DNA from: Phaeosaccion multiseriatum
Lineage: Eukaryota > Ochrophyta, other classes
Assembly (NCBI GenBank): GCA_965112735.1
Contig: OZ218965.1
Coordinates: 1,550,001-1,614,000, forward strand
DNA length: 64,000 bases
Direction: 5' to 3'
Part shown: positions 1 through 28,390 of the stretch, in pieces
Position numbering within the stretch: the stretch's first letter is position 1
Layout: every line of letters starts with the position of its first letter
Notes under the pieces: generated by a model
Database searches by the model: none
What the model was told of the DNA's origin: nothing
The model's input: only the letters and a program-made list of their open reading frames with translations
Made by a program: the position numbers and the translations under genes

Positions 1-323
1 GGGGAGCGGGCTGGCTTGTGGCGCCGATATAGAAGGGAGGGAGGAGAGGAGAGGAGGCAAGGAGAGAAAGAAAGAGCAAAGACCTTCTTCTTCTTGCTAC
101 ACACGCCCCCTTGGAGGAGGTGTGGCGGTAGCAGGAGCGGTGGTAGCACGCCCCCCCCCGGGAAAGGAAGAGAAATCGGCCCCAGGAGCGAGCGAGGACT
201 GAGAAGGGTTGGGCGTCCTATGTACCCAACCCCCTCCACCTCCCGGCCAGGACGTCTTTGTCTTTCGAATCATCGCAGGAGGCGACTCCTCTGAAATACA
301 CAATTATTTACGTTTCACTTTAA
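1..323. other. Intergenic sequence, no gene seen
   Basis: Purine-rich and C-rich low-complexity DNA at the window edge. Short open frames here are compositional and show no domain, splice signal or family resemblance. It lies beyond the 3' end of the kinesin-SH3 gene on the minus strand. Confidence 0.5.
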
Positions 324-569
324 CACTCGATTTGCGTAAGAATTGCCCAAATCGCCCCCAAAAATCTGGACACACGCAGCAAAATGTCGCTGGGAGAAGC
401 GCTGTAGCTCTTCGTGTAGCTCTTTGAGATGCCTATCGATCACATAGTCTTTCGTCTTTCATCGCTTTTTCCCTTCCCTACTCGTCAGCATTCTTTCTGC
501 AAGAGCACTCCCCCTTGCCGCCCGATCCCTTAAACGGGCGATTTGGGCGATTCTTACGCAAATCGAGTG
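324..569. mobile_element. Foldback / MITE-like element with 34-bp terminal inverted repeats
   Basis: Bases 324-357 (beginning CACTCGATTTGCGTAAGAAT) are repeated in inverse orientation at 536-569 with one mismatch in 34. The 246-bp unit has no coding capacity and sits about 95 bp beyond the stop codon of the minus-strand kinesin gene. Size and structure fit a miniature inverted-repeat transposable element. I could not find a convincing target-site duplication (flanks are ..ctttaa and gtatac..), so a simple foldback sequence or a transcription-related hairpin remains possible. Confidence 0.55.
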
Positions 570-662
570 GTATACATACATTCACTACAGGCCCGCTCTG
601 GCGTACCGTACACCGTCTTTGGGTTCCTCACCGTACCCCACCTCATAACAACCAACAACCAC

Positions 663-1949
663 TCACGTCGCGGTCAGAACGGACGATGCCGCTTCCAAAG
701 CCCTCGCCACTTGTTCTTCTTCCTGCCGCCTCCTCGCCATCGCCCCTCTCTCCGAGCCCTCCGAGGATCTCCTCCTCTCTTTATTCACCACCGCTCCTCT
801 TCCTCGCCTCGCTCCTCCTCCTCCTCCTCCTCCTCCTCCTCCTCCTCCTCGTCCTGCCCCTCGCTCTCCAGCCCCCTCTGCTGCCACTGTGCGTGTGCCT
901 CCCTCTCCGGCCCAAGGCAACACACTTCTGCCCACCCCTGAGGATCTGCTGCCGCGCCGCTCTGCTGCAGGGCTTTGATTGACTGTGCGTGCGTGTGCCG
1001 CAGGGGAGGGGTGGGCGTGCACGTGAGCCTGGCTTGCCGCAGAAAGGGAAGGAGCGGTAGCAGCAGCCGCGTGATTGCGAGGCTTAGCGGGTGGTGGAGA
1101 GCTATACGCCTTCTTCTCCTTCTCGCCCTCCCTGCCTCTGCTCCTCCTCCTGTCGCTGTGGCTGTGGCTGCTACCGCTGTAACCGCCGCCGGCGGAGATG
1201 CGGCGGGTGTAACGGTCAACGGACTCGCAAGACAAAGGCACAGACACGGCGTCCTTGGCTGCCTGTCTGCTGCGGCTGACACTGCCGCCCGCCTGCAGAA
1301 GCTCTGCCTGCAGGGGGCTGTCCAGCAGGTGTGGGGGAGGCATCGTCTTGTCTGTCTCGTCTGCCCTCTCTGCTTTCTTTGTGTAGAAATCGTACATGGG
1401 CACCGCTCCTCCTCCTCCTCCTCCTCCTCCTCTGCTGCTGCTACTGCTGTTGCTGCTGCTTCCCTCTCTGGCTCTGCTGCTGATGTTGCTGCCCTGGACC
1501 CTTGTAGCGCTACTGCCACTACCATTGTCCTGCGAACGCGCTAAGGCCCTCTCCGGCTGTATCACCAACTGCTGCTGATGCTCCTGCTGCTGCTGCCATC
1601 TGTGACTCTGCTGCCCTGGACCTTTGCCCTGCGGTCTGTCCCTGCTACTACTAGTGCTGGTGGTGTTGCAAAGAAAGCAATTCCGAAGCTGGTGCTTGGG
1701 GCAGCCCTCCCCAGCGAGAGGAACACCTCCTCCTCCTCCTCCTCCTCCTCCTCCTCCTCCTCCTCCTCCTCCTCCTGCTGCTGCTGCTGCTGCTGTAGCG
1801 GTCCCCAGGGGGTCCCAAGACGACGAGGACAGTGCCATTCGTCCCACCAACCCCCGAGAGCTGTTGTCATCTGTGATATTGCTGCTGCTGCTTCTAATGC
1901 CATCAGGTACCATCGCCAATGATGCCGCTCCGAGCCTCTCTGCGTGAGG

Positions 1950-1981
<32 letters not shown>

Positions 1982-4900
1982 GACGAGGGTCGCGCAAGAA
2001 GGGGAGCGAAGAGGAGCGGCGCCCCATCCCGTGTCCGGGTACATCCGCCGCCAGCAGTGGAGAGGATATGACTGACGACGAGAAGGAGGAAGTCGAGCAG
2101 AGCACACAGTCCTGGAGGAAGTGCTTGGCGCAGCAGTTGGTGATACCGTCACCAGCTGTGGCAACTGGCTGGGAGAGGCCCAGACCCTGTGAGGGTGAAG
2201 CCAGGGGGAGGAATTGGTGGTACGGAGCATAGACGTTACCGCTGTGACTGTGACTGTAACGACCACTGCTGTCCACCGCCAGGCCGTGCGTGGGGGAAGA
2301 GTGAGGAGCCCCAGCCCCATGTTCCGAAAGCTGCTGTACCACCAACTGCTGCAGAGGTTGCAGAGGCGAGGAGGGGTCGCACAAGACGCATCTGCGGAGG
2401 CCGTGCCGCTCGCAGCAGGGATCATGATCACCATCGGCACTGGCACTGTGCGTGGAGGCACCGTGTGATGTTGAGGATGCCGCTCCGCCATACCGGTTAC
2501 AGTTACCAGTTGCATCCTTGACGACGCTGCGAGCACCAACCCGGGCTGGAGCAGGAGCGGGAGCAGGAGCGGGAGCAGAAGGAGAAGGAGGAGCAGGAGC
2601 AGGAGCAGGAGGAGAGACCAATGTGCCACTCCCTCCCTCTTGCCCTTGCCCGGTGACTAGCGCCGGTGCTGGTGGTGGTGGCGTGACCGCCCCTGAGGGG
2701 GCGCGGGCAACCTCGGACTGGCCTTGACCCATGCAATGCTGCTGCTGCTGCTGCGCGTCTCGGTGCCCGTCTGGGCGGCGCTGATCGCCTTTTCGGTTGC
2801 TGGTCATGGTCATGAGGCGGACAAAGTTGCTCGGAAAGAGCCCTTTTCGCCCTCTGCACTCTCCCATCCACCACCCGTCCGCCCGCTGGTACCGTACCTG
2901 AGTAAGGAACAAGAGAGAGGCGTATGGGGAAGGAGGGAGCGGCAGCAGGAGGAGTAGAGAGAGGGAGCGTCAGACTTTGCTTTGCTTTGCCTTGCATTGC
3001 TATGGCTGCGCAGCAGCAGAGATCTCTTCAGCTGGACACTTACGTCGCTCCCTCTCCACCCACCCACCCGCCCACGGACTCACCCATCCACACAAGCACC
3101 TACCTGTACTACGTCTCCCACGAGAATATCGAGGTCTCCCTCGGCCTCTCCTTCGAAGTCGAACAGCGCCTCTGCACGCACCTCTGCCGAGCCCCCCCCC
3201 CCCCCTCGCCCCCCCCTCCCCTCCCGCCTCCGCCGCCTCGGTGCTATCCTCGCTATCCTTCTCGTCTTCGGACGCAGCCCCCCCTGGAGAGCCCTCCCCC
3301 CCTGGAGAGCCATCCCCCCCTCCCTCCTCCTTCTCACCCTCCCACCCTTCCTCGTGAAAGGTATCACCGCAATCACGCTCGTGAGGAGGAGAAGGATGAT
3401 GATGATGATGGTGGTGGTGGAGGTGATGGTCTTCTTCCTCATCTTCGTCCTCCTCCTCGTCGTCGTCGTCCTCCTCCTCCTCCTGCCCTCCGTCGACGCC
3501 CCTTTCCCCATCAACACCACCACCACCAACACCCTTCTCCTTGTGCCCGCCGCTCCCCCCCCCCCCCCTCCCCCTCCCCCTCCCCCTCCCCCTTCCCCTC
3601 CTCCTTCTGCCTCCTCCGAACACTCTCATCAAACCTGGCCTTCCACACTTCCACCTCAGTGACCAGCTCCTCCTCTCGATGTGCAAACCTCTCCATTAGT
3701 GCCGTGACGGCCTGGTCCTGCGCGGCGTCTGTGTCTGCAGCCACCTCCAGTCCGGCGGCGCTTCCCTTGCGCCGCCGCCGCTGCTGCTGTATCACCAACT
3801 GCTGCTGCTGTGTCCGGTGCTGCTTGTGCGGCACACGTGGGGGCGGCTGGTGCTTCTTTGATGACGACAATAACGACAATTGGGTACCCGACAAGGGGGC
3901 ACCCAATCGAGACAAGGAAGAAGGAGTCCCTCGACCGCCTGCATCACCTTTGCCCTGCACAGTCCGAGCGCTGTTCCGAAGGCTTTGGTCCTCGGCGGTG
4001 GTGACGCCTCCCCTGGACACCTCCGCACTCATGGCACTCGCACGACTACTTGCGCTCCCACTCCTGCCGCGACTAACACCTCTCTGTGAGGGATGGGTGG
4101 CAGGAGATTTGGCCGGCCATCGAGTGCTGTGGAGGCTGTTGCTGCTGCTGTTGCTGCTGCTGCCGCTGCTGCTGCTCCTACTAAAACTACGCCTGATGCC
4201 CATCTCAGCGCCACTGTTGCCACTGCCTCTGACACTGCCACTACTGCCGGAGGAGGCACTGTAGTATTTGAGCTGTTGCCTCAGCCTCCGAATCTCCTGT
4301 CGCGCCTTGTGTAGCAGCTCCGCATCACCCACCACCGTGTTGAGTGTGAGCCTTCGCGTGATCATGCGAGAGCAGCGAGAGGCAAATGCCAATGTGCTGC
4401 TGCTCTCGTCCTGGGCCTCCGAAGCGGGGTCGAGCGTGACAATCACCAGCGTGTGAGTGTTCCCACCCAGGGAGTCTTGCAGTAGGCGGGTGAGGGCGCT
4501 GTCCCTGTAGGGTATGTGCCCCCTGCCTCTCTCCCCCAGCGCCGCGATGCAGTTACCAAGGGCACTAAGGCTCGTGTTGATTCTCGTCATTTCTTTGGTC
4601 GTCTCATCCGCCGCGGACACGCTTGACCCATTCGACACACATGACACTCTTCCTCCTCCCGCCCCCCTCTGTAGCTCTCCTCCTTCTCCTCCCACCGCCA
4701 CTTCTCCTCCTCCTGCTTCTTCTGCTCCTCCTCCCGCTTGCTGCCCATCCGCTCCTGCCACCTTCCCCCCTGTCACCACAGCAGTTCCCGGGCCTGCCCC
4801 TGTCCCCCACTTCTCGCTGCCTGCCAAGTCCACCAGGGTCAGCTTGGCTCTCCGAATCTGCGTGGTGAGGTCCAGGCTCTCTCCGGGTGGGGCGGCTTGT

Positions 4901-6225
4901 CTACCTTCCTCCTCTTCCTTCTCCACCTCCTCCTCCTCCTCCTCCTCCTCCTCCTCCTCCTCCTCCTCCTTCTCCACCACCTCCTCCTCCTCCTCGCCCT
5001 TCTCCTTCTGCTCCTCCTCCTCCTCCTCGCCCCTCTCCTTCTGCTCCTCATCCTTTCCCTCCTCCTGCCACTCTTCCTGCTTCTCCTCCTGCGCCAGCTT
5101 TTCCTCCTTCCCCTCCTCCTCCTCCTCCTCCCGTGAAACCCCCCCCCGGCCTGTGACGGCGCCGCCATCTCCCTGTACTTCCCGCAGCGCCGCCGTAATT
5201 GCTGCTGTATCACCAACTGCTGCTGCTCCTTCCTCTTCCCTTGACCTGTGCGTTCCTCCTCCTCCTTGTGGTGCTGATGTTGCTGTTGGTACTCCAGCCT
5301 CCACCCCCACCTGTGACGGGGGGTACTCCATCTCCAGACTGAGCTGGAGAATAGCGTGGGAGCGACTGCTGTGTGCATTGAGCTGTTGGGGGACACGCAC
5401 GCACGTACATGCACACAAAACACACGCACACACCCACACCCATGCCCACATCCACACCCACACCCACACACACCCACACCCACCCACACCCACACGCACA
5501 CACACACACACGCACACACACACACGCACATGCGTTTGATAAGGTAAGTAGGGGCATCGGTTACGGAATAGAACCGCCATTAAGAAGTCAGTGACCTCAC
5601 AGTGCACCAACCCCCCCGCGTGAGGAGAGAGCCCGGCCAGTAAGCCTAAGAATACGTGAGATTACGTAAGATCGCGGAAGTAGCATCTTGCTTACCTCCG
5701 TCGCTCTGCTGGCCCTGCTCCTCGCGCCCCTGCGCAGCAACTCCATCACCTCATGCGCGCTCTCCACTCTGTGCTCTGATAGCCCCTGCACGTACACGCT
5801 GCAGTCGGAATCCTCTCGATCCGTCGACTCGCGTATAGCCAGGGCTGGATTCTTCTTGTCCCTCTTACCCCCTGCGGTCGTGGCTCCACCCCCACCTCCC
5901 GTCTTGGTGCCAAGTAGGTCAAACACCTTGTCGTTGTAGATCTGCAAGTAGGAGCAGTGCACTGTGTACGCACATTGGATCACCGGAGTGTTATTCTCAT
6001 CCCCTCCTCCTCCTCCTCCTCCTCCTCCTTCTTCTTCTTCTTGTTGTTGTTTTTCTTCTTCTTCCTCTCCCCCCTCTCCCGCTGCTGCGCTTCCCAAGAA
6101 CCCCGTCCCCGGCTTCTTTACCGTGTCCTCCCTCAGCCTCTGAAACACGTCCTCCATCGCTCGAGGGATGACCCCCCAGTCTCTGTCTCTGTCTCTCTCC
6201 TTCGATGTTCCCGCTCCTTCCTCCC

Positions 6226-6262
<37 letters not shown>

Positions 6263-6724
6263 GAAGCCTCTCCCGAGCATGGTATGAGTCTTCCCAGACC
6301 CCGTCTGACCGTAGGCAAAGAGCGTCGTATTGTAGCCCCGTGTGCACATCTCCACGGCGGCCCGTACTTCATCGTACACCTCCCCCTGCCCTGCCTCCTC
6401 CCCCAGAACGGCATCGAACGAATGCTTGATCTCCGCGGACCCGTCTCTGGATTTAACAAACACGCTCCTCCGGTCTTGCGGGCTTGTACGCACTGCCCTT
6501 GCGCAAACTTGATTCCCTCGCGGCTGCTCCTGCTCTCCCACCGCAATGGGCCGGACCCTGACCAGTACTCTAACTCGGGGCGACCCTCGACGCGCACTTT
6601 TCCCTCCTCTTGATGATGATGATGCTGCTGCTGCTGCTGCTCCTGCTGCTGGTGGTGGGGTCGGTTGGGGGCGAGGCCTCTGGTCATCATGCCTCTCCCC
6701 CTCTTCCTCCGCTGGGAGCGCCAC
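663..6724 (-). CDS. Kinesin motor protein with C-terminal SH3 domain (3 exons; two C14-tract frameshifts)
   Basis: Microtubule motor. Exon 1 (6724-5696) has the motor N-terminus (VRVLVRVRP), P-loop GQTGSGKT and a polyQ run. Exon 2 (5382-3104) has switch I (SSRSH), switch II (DLAGSE), the block INTSLSALGNCIAALG and neck/coiled-coil sequence, then acidic and His-rich sequence and the first half of an SH3 domain (ALFDFEGE...GDVVQ). Exon 3 (2897-663) gives the second half (GWWMGE...GLFPSNFV) and a low-complexity tail with polyQ, polyG and three C-x2-H-x4-C-x-L-C motifs. Introns are GTAAGC/CAG and GTAGGT/CAG, both phase 0. In exon 2 the frame changes at two C14 runs (3555-3568 and 3192-3205). One base fewer in each would give one frame of about 1,846 codons, which suggests homopolymer errors. 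Long Glu-rich and Gly-rich insertions interrupt the motor. The kinesin subfamily is not clear. Confidence 0.85.
1559..1571 (-). repeat. CAGTTGGTGATAC dispersed element
   Basis: Exact 13-base match on the minus strand inside the kinesin-SH3 tail exon, where it encodes QLVIQ beside a Gln run. Confidence 0.8.
2134..2146 (+). repeat. CAGTTGGTGATAC dispersed element
   Basis: Exact match on the plus strand. The minus-strand gene therefore reads its complement and gets ITNCC, which supplies the first cysteines of one Cys/His motif. Confidence 0.8.
2336..2348 (-). repeat. CAGTTGGTGGTAC variant of the dispersed element
   Basis: One-base variant (GGT for GAT) in the kinesin-SH3 tail exon, encoding QLVVQ. 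Confidence 0.75.
3789..3801 (-). repeat. CAGTTGGTGATAC dispersed element
   Basis: Exact match on the minus strand in exon 2 of the kinesin gene, flanked by CAG triplets and encoding QLVIQ. Confidence 0.8.
5207..5219 (-). repeat. CAGTTGGTGATAC dispersed element
   Basis: Exact match on the minus strand within the insertion in the motor domain. Here the reading frame is different and encodes AVGDTAA. Confidence 0.8.
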
Positions 6725-7322
6725 TGCTGCTGCTGCTGCTCCCTCGCATGCAGCACACCCCTATCTCTCATGTAGCACAGAGCTTGTGGTGACCTCCACG
6801 CCCAGAGGAGGCTGACTGGTATAAAAAGGGCTCGCTCCCCGAGCAGTTGGAAATCGAGTACTTCACAGATGGCGCGAAGCACCAAAGAGGGAGAGCCATC
6901 CTCGTTAAGACAACCATAGATGGCACTTAACGGTGCACTATTTTTTTCAGTCCTCCTCTCTCTTCATTTTTTTTTTCTCTTCTCAGATCGTACTTCTATC
7001 AGATACATTTCTCTCCGGATCCTCTCCGAACACACCCCTCCTCTTCAGGCGTATCTCTTCTGAAAGTCCTTTCCCCTGGATCCTCTTACGGGGCACATTC
7101 TCTGGGTGCAGTGAGGTACAAGGAGGGAAACCTCTGGGGTGGTATTATTTGGGGGGAGGTTTGACGTGACGTGAAAGGCATGTCCTCTTCTTGGACGTAG
7201 CATTTAACAGAGACAGATCAACGTTCTCTACTTTCTAAAGAGAGGGGGGGGGGGGGGTCGTTACTTTCATCTGTGGCTGAAGAAGAGAGCTCTGCCTTCA
7301 AAGTTGGTTTCACATCGTGTGC
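6725..7322. promoter_or_regulatory. Divergent intergenic region between the kinesin-SH3 and SANT-like genes
   Basis: About 600 bp separate two divergent start codons, so both promoters should lie here. A TATA-like TATAAAAAGG is at 6820-6829 on the plus strand, but it is about 500 bp from the plus-strand ATG and would require a long or spliced leader. T-rich tracts at 6940-6985 and a G run near 7242-7257 are the other visible features. No coding sequence is seen. Confidence 0.4.
6908..6935 (+). repeat. 28-bp sequence shared with 54066-54093 (inverse orientation)
   Basis: AGACAACCATAGATGGCACT and the following eight bases recur at 54066-54093 on the other strand with one mismatch. Both copies are intergenic and upstream of genes. 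The origin is unknown. Confidence 0.7.
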
Positions 7323-10537
<3,215 letters not shown>

Positions 10538-11376
10538 CTCAGTGGCGGTCTGTGAAGGCCAAACGAGCGAGGGCACCGCACCAAGGGACAGAGGAAGGGT
10601 ACGGAGTGTGCTGAGGGTACACTTCAGCTTAGCTTGCCTCGCTCTACTTGCTTGCTTGCTCGCCTCGCTCTACTTGCTTGCTTGCTTGCTTGCTGGCTCG
10701 CTTTCTTGCTGGCTTGCTGGCTTACGTACGGCAAGCCGCGGTCAGGCAGCAGGAACAGCGGGAAAGGGGGGAGAGGGAGCGGGAGATGGAGCGACGCCTC
10801 CCTACGCTTTTAGTTGTTGTTTTTTGCAGCTGGAGTCACTCTCAGGGGCGCCAAGCACTCACACACAAGGGAGGGCAGTCCTGCATTTTTGTACTATAGC
10901 CCAAAGCTCACACTCATTCATCTCCCGGCAGGCAGGCCTGTTTGTAAAAAACTACTATTAAATCTCCCGGTAGGTCTGTCTCGGTTAACAAACACAGGTT
11001 GGGGTGGGGAGACCCAAGTTCCACCGTTTGGAGGGCGCAGAGAGCTTAACGAAGGAAGAAAGGAGCTGTTCTTTCAGATGTTGCTAAACTAATTTTACTT
11101 ATTATTCTCTAACTATAAAAGCGGCTGTGTTACCTCCTTGTGTTCTGTCTCGCCGCTCAAACGACGTACAAAAATAACACACGCACACATACCCTCGGTG
11201 TAGTGCACAAAAATCAACATTCAAGCCTACAACTAAAGCAAGACTCCACCATCTTGTCTCTTCTTCTCTCTCCCTCTCTCTCTCACTCTCTCTCTCCTTT
11301 CTATTTAATATCTCATGTCCCAATCTACTTACGTTTACTTAAACTAGTAGCTCAAAACTTCAAAATCACCAGTCCC
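10538..11376. other. Convergent intergenic region
   Basis: About 840 bp between the 3' ends of the SANT-like gene (+) and the fasciclin gene (-). It contains TTGC tetranucleotide repeats near 10650-10720 and is relatively A+T-rich around 10950-11110, as expected for 3' UTRs. No gene was found. Confidence 0.5.
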
Positions 11377-16261
<4,885 letters not shown>

Positions 16262-16684
16262 GGTGCACTTCTAATGGTCGATTGGCCGGCCACTTTCTCC
16301 CTCTCTCTCTCTGCGATCCCCCTGCTATGTCTACTCCGGTCCCTTGCGTCCTCTGCCGGTAGGGCGACTTCGTGCACCTTGGGCTTTCCTGAGGCCTCCT
16401 CCCGTGGGCGTCTGTGTTTTCCAAAATCGGGCTCCAAATATTTCCATTCCGTGCATCAGTAATACAGAATTCAAATCAATTAAGCGGACACTGGAAACTG
16501 AGATGGCAACTCACGGCCTTGGCCGTAAACATAACGGGGGAGGAGGAGTTGATAGAGAGAGAGAAAGAGAGAGATCAAGAGAAGAGACAAAGGGAAACTG
16601 GAGGTGGGGGTGTGGGGGTGGATGTGGAGAGGCAGGGCGGTGGCCAAGGAGTAACGGCCGAGCGCCGTCCGCCCGCGAGTCGCG
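16262..16684. promoter_or_regulatory. Divergent promoter region between FAS1 and ERGIC-like genes
   Basis: About 420 bp between two start codons facing away from each other, so both promoters are expected here. It is CT-rich at 16300-16340 and GA-rich at 16550-16600. No TATA box or other specific site could be assigned. Confidence 0.45.
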
Positions 16685-17868
16685 ATGAATGGGGGCCCAC
16701 GCCCTCAGGGAAGGAAGCTCAGCACGGGAAGCTTCCACTTTAAGAAGCTAGACGTGTTCAAGAAGGCCGTGGATGGGGTAAACACGACGTCTGTGGTGGG
16801 CGGGGCCATCACGGTAGTGTCCATCATGCTCATGCTAGTGCTGTTCTTTGGCGAGTTGAGTGCCTACCTGAACTTCGGAGGAAGAATGGCCAGCTTTATG
16901 ACCGTGGACGGCAGCCCGGGAGACGCCGGCCTAGAGAAGGTCAAGGTGAGCATCAAGATCACCTTTCCCTACCTGCCGTGCAAGGACCTGGACTTTGTGG
17001 TGGACAACTTGAGGGGCGGGGAGCGGGAGGTGGAACACCGAGTGGTGAAGCGGCAGGCGTACTGGACAGAGGTCGGTACCAGTCGCTTCACCAAGGACGT
17101 TGGCTGCACGCTCGAGGGGGCTGCAAGTGTGGGCAAGGTGTCCGGGGCGCTTCGGTTTTGGGTGAGGAATCACAACCCGCATCGCTTACTCGTCAACCAG
17201 TTCGGCCAATTATGTAAGTCGTCTGATTGGATTGGGTTGAAGGGGGTTCCCATTACCTCTCTTGTTGGTAGCATTCGGGGGGATTGGCCCTCTCCCGACT
17301 ATCCCTGCCCTCTCTGCCCTACTGTGCATTAGAAAAGTCTTGCTGCCAACCTACCTACTTACCCAAAGTCCTGCTGCTGCTGTACCACCAACTGCTGTCC
17401 CATACCGCAGCCTACTCCGGCGACGAGACCCCAGAAGAGCACGGTGACGGGCCCAACATCTCACACATCATCCACGAGCTAAACTTTGGGGATTCCATGA
17501 AGGGAGGGCGGGCAACACCACTAAAGGGCAGAGAGGCAGACGGCAAGGGGGGTGGGCAGTTCTCGTACCACCTCCGTCTCGTGCCTACCCAATACAAGGC
17601 CCAACAGGGCTTTGAGTACTCCATGGACAGCAGCAGGCTCAACGAGCGATCGGCGCTGGGGGAGGCGAGCAAGGCGGGGGACAGGGGGCTGGGCGTGAAC
17701 ATTCAGTACAAGTACGCCCCCATTTTGGTGCGCTACACTGAGGACAGCTCGGGCTTCCTCGAGTTTATCACCAACACGTGTGCGATTGTGGGGGGCATCC
17801 TAACGGTTAGCGGCGCGCTCGTCAACTGCATTCAGGGCGGAAACGAGATGCGGAAAAAGCATGATTAG
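16685..17868 (+). CDS. ERGIC3/Erv46-like ER-Golgi cargo receptor
   Basis: Two exons (16685-17213 and 17411-17868; GTAAGT/CAG, phase 1) encode about 328 residues. The N-terminal domain (KKLDVFKKAVDGVNTTSVVGG) includes a first membrane segment (ITVVSIMLMLVLFFGEL). The lumenal part has GCTLEGAASVGKVSG, the family's G-C-x-L-x-G-x-x-x-V-x-K-V-x-G signature, and SHIIHELNFG. The C-terminus ends with a second membrane segment (FITNTCAIVGGILTVSG) and a short cytosolic tail. ERGIC/Erv41-Erv46 proteins cycle between ER and cis-Golgi in COPI/COPII vesicles. The length is slightly below the usual 380 or so, with a shorter lumenal loop. The 3' half of exon 2 lies in the left arm of the inverted duplication, and a broken copy is at 40144-40446. 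Confidence 0.9.
17382..17394 (-). repeat. CAGTTGGTGGTAC variant of the dispersed element
   Basis: Intronic copy in the ERGIC-like gene next to CTG triplets, close to the 3' splice site. Confidence 0.75.
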
Positions 17869-18195
17869 GAGGAACGGTGCTTGCATGCATGCCTAATGAT
17901 GGGAAAGGGGAGCACACGGGACAAAAAGTAATTGCTTTCTCCCTCACTCACTCACACATCATTTATATAATAGATTGTGTGCATGTATCTGGTTGTAGCA
18001 ATTGTACGATAACATTTAGAGCGCCACAGGAAGAAAAGCCTGCACATCCCCCCGGGGGGGGCAAGAGATCTGCCTACCGAGCCTGCCCACCTCCCCCGTA
18101 CGTACGTTCGTACGTACGTACCTACCTACCTACCTGCCTGCCAACCGGCCCACCGACCTGCCTCCCGATCTGCCTACCCACCCACCGACGGCAGC
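17869..18195. other. Convergent intergenic sequence with tetranucleotide repeats
   Basis: This separates the 3' ends of the ERGIC-like gene and dioxygenase copy A. CGTA/CTAC/CTGC tetranucleotide repeats lie at about 18095-18180. Homologous sequence with an expanded repeat is at 39595-39900 on the other arm. Confidence 0.6.
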
Positions 18196-28022
<9,827 letters not shown>

Positions 28023-28045
28023 GCTTCACTATGGAGGAGAGAGAG

Positions 28046-28317
28046 AGGGTGGGGAAATGAACAAAGGCAAGACAAGCAATTTAAAAAACCGGCAGTAAGT
28101 CAACGATCATGATCCTCTCACGCTCGTCTGCACCCTGGAACTGGAAAGTCTTTGGCGCTCCTAAACTTCATGAACTCCTCTTACGATCATCCTCTTACTC
28201 CTCTACAAGCGCGAGCTTACGGCCTAATCGATCCTGGCGTGCTACTGGCTTCATGGTGATAACCAGGCAATAAAAAAAGTGAAGGGAGACAGCAAATAGA
28301 AAAAGATGAGAAAAAAA
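28046..28317. other. Spacer sequence upstream of copy A
   Basis: Upstream of copy A's start codon and beyond the end of arm similarity. It should hold the copy A promoter. No clear element or gene was seen. A-rich stretches flank the tRNA gene (for example 28305-28317, which may provide the minus-strand T-run terminator for RNA polymerase III). Confidence 0.4.
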
Positions 28318-28390
28318 CGACCTAGCTTGGATTTGAACCAAGGACCAGCACCTTAGGAGGGAGCCATTCTATCCACTGAACTACAAGGCC
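28318..28390 (-). tRNA. tRNA-Arg (anticodon CCU)
   Basis: A 73-nt cloverleaf without intron on the minus strand. Acceptor GGCCTTG pairs with CTAGGTC (one U-U mismatch and one G-U), D-arm GTTC/GAAT, anticodon stem GCTCC/GGTGC (one U-U mismatch), loop CTCCTAA with anticodon CCT, five-base variable loop, T-arm CTTGG-TTCAAAT-CCAAG, discriminator G. A run of T follows on the minus strand (plus-strand A run near 28311-28317). The anticodon reads AGG codons. The two stem mismatches leave a small chance of a pseudogene. It lies in the spacer of the inverted duplication. Confidence 0.82.
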
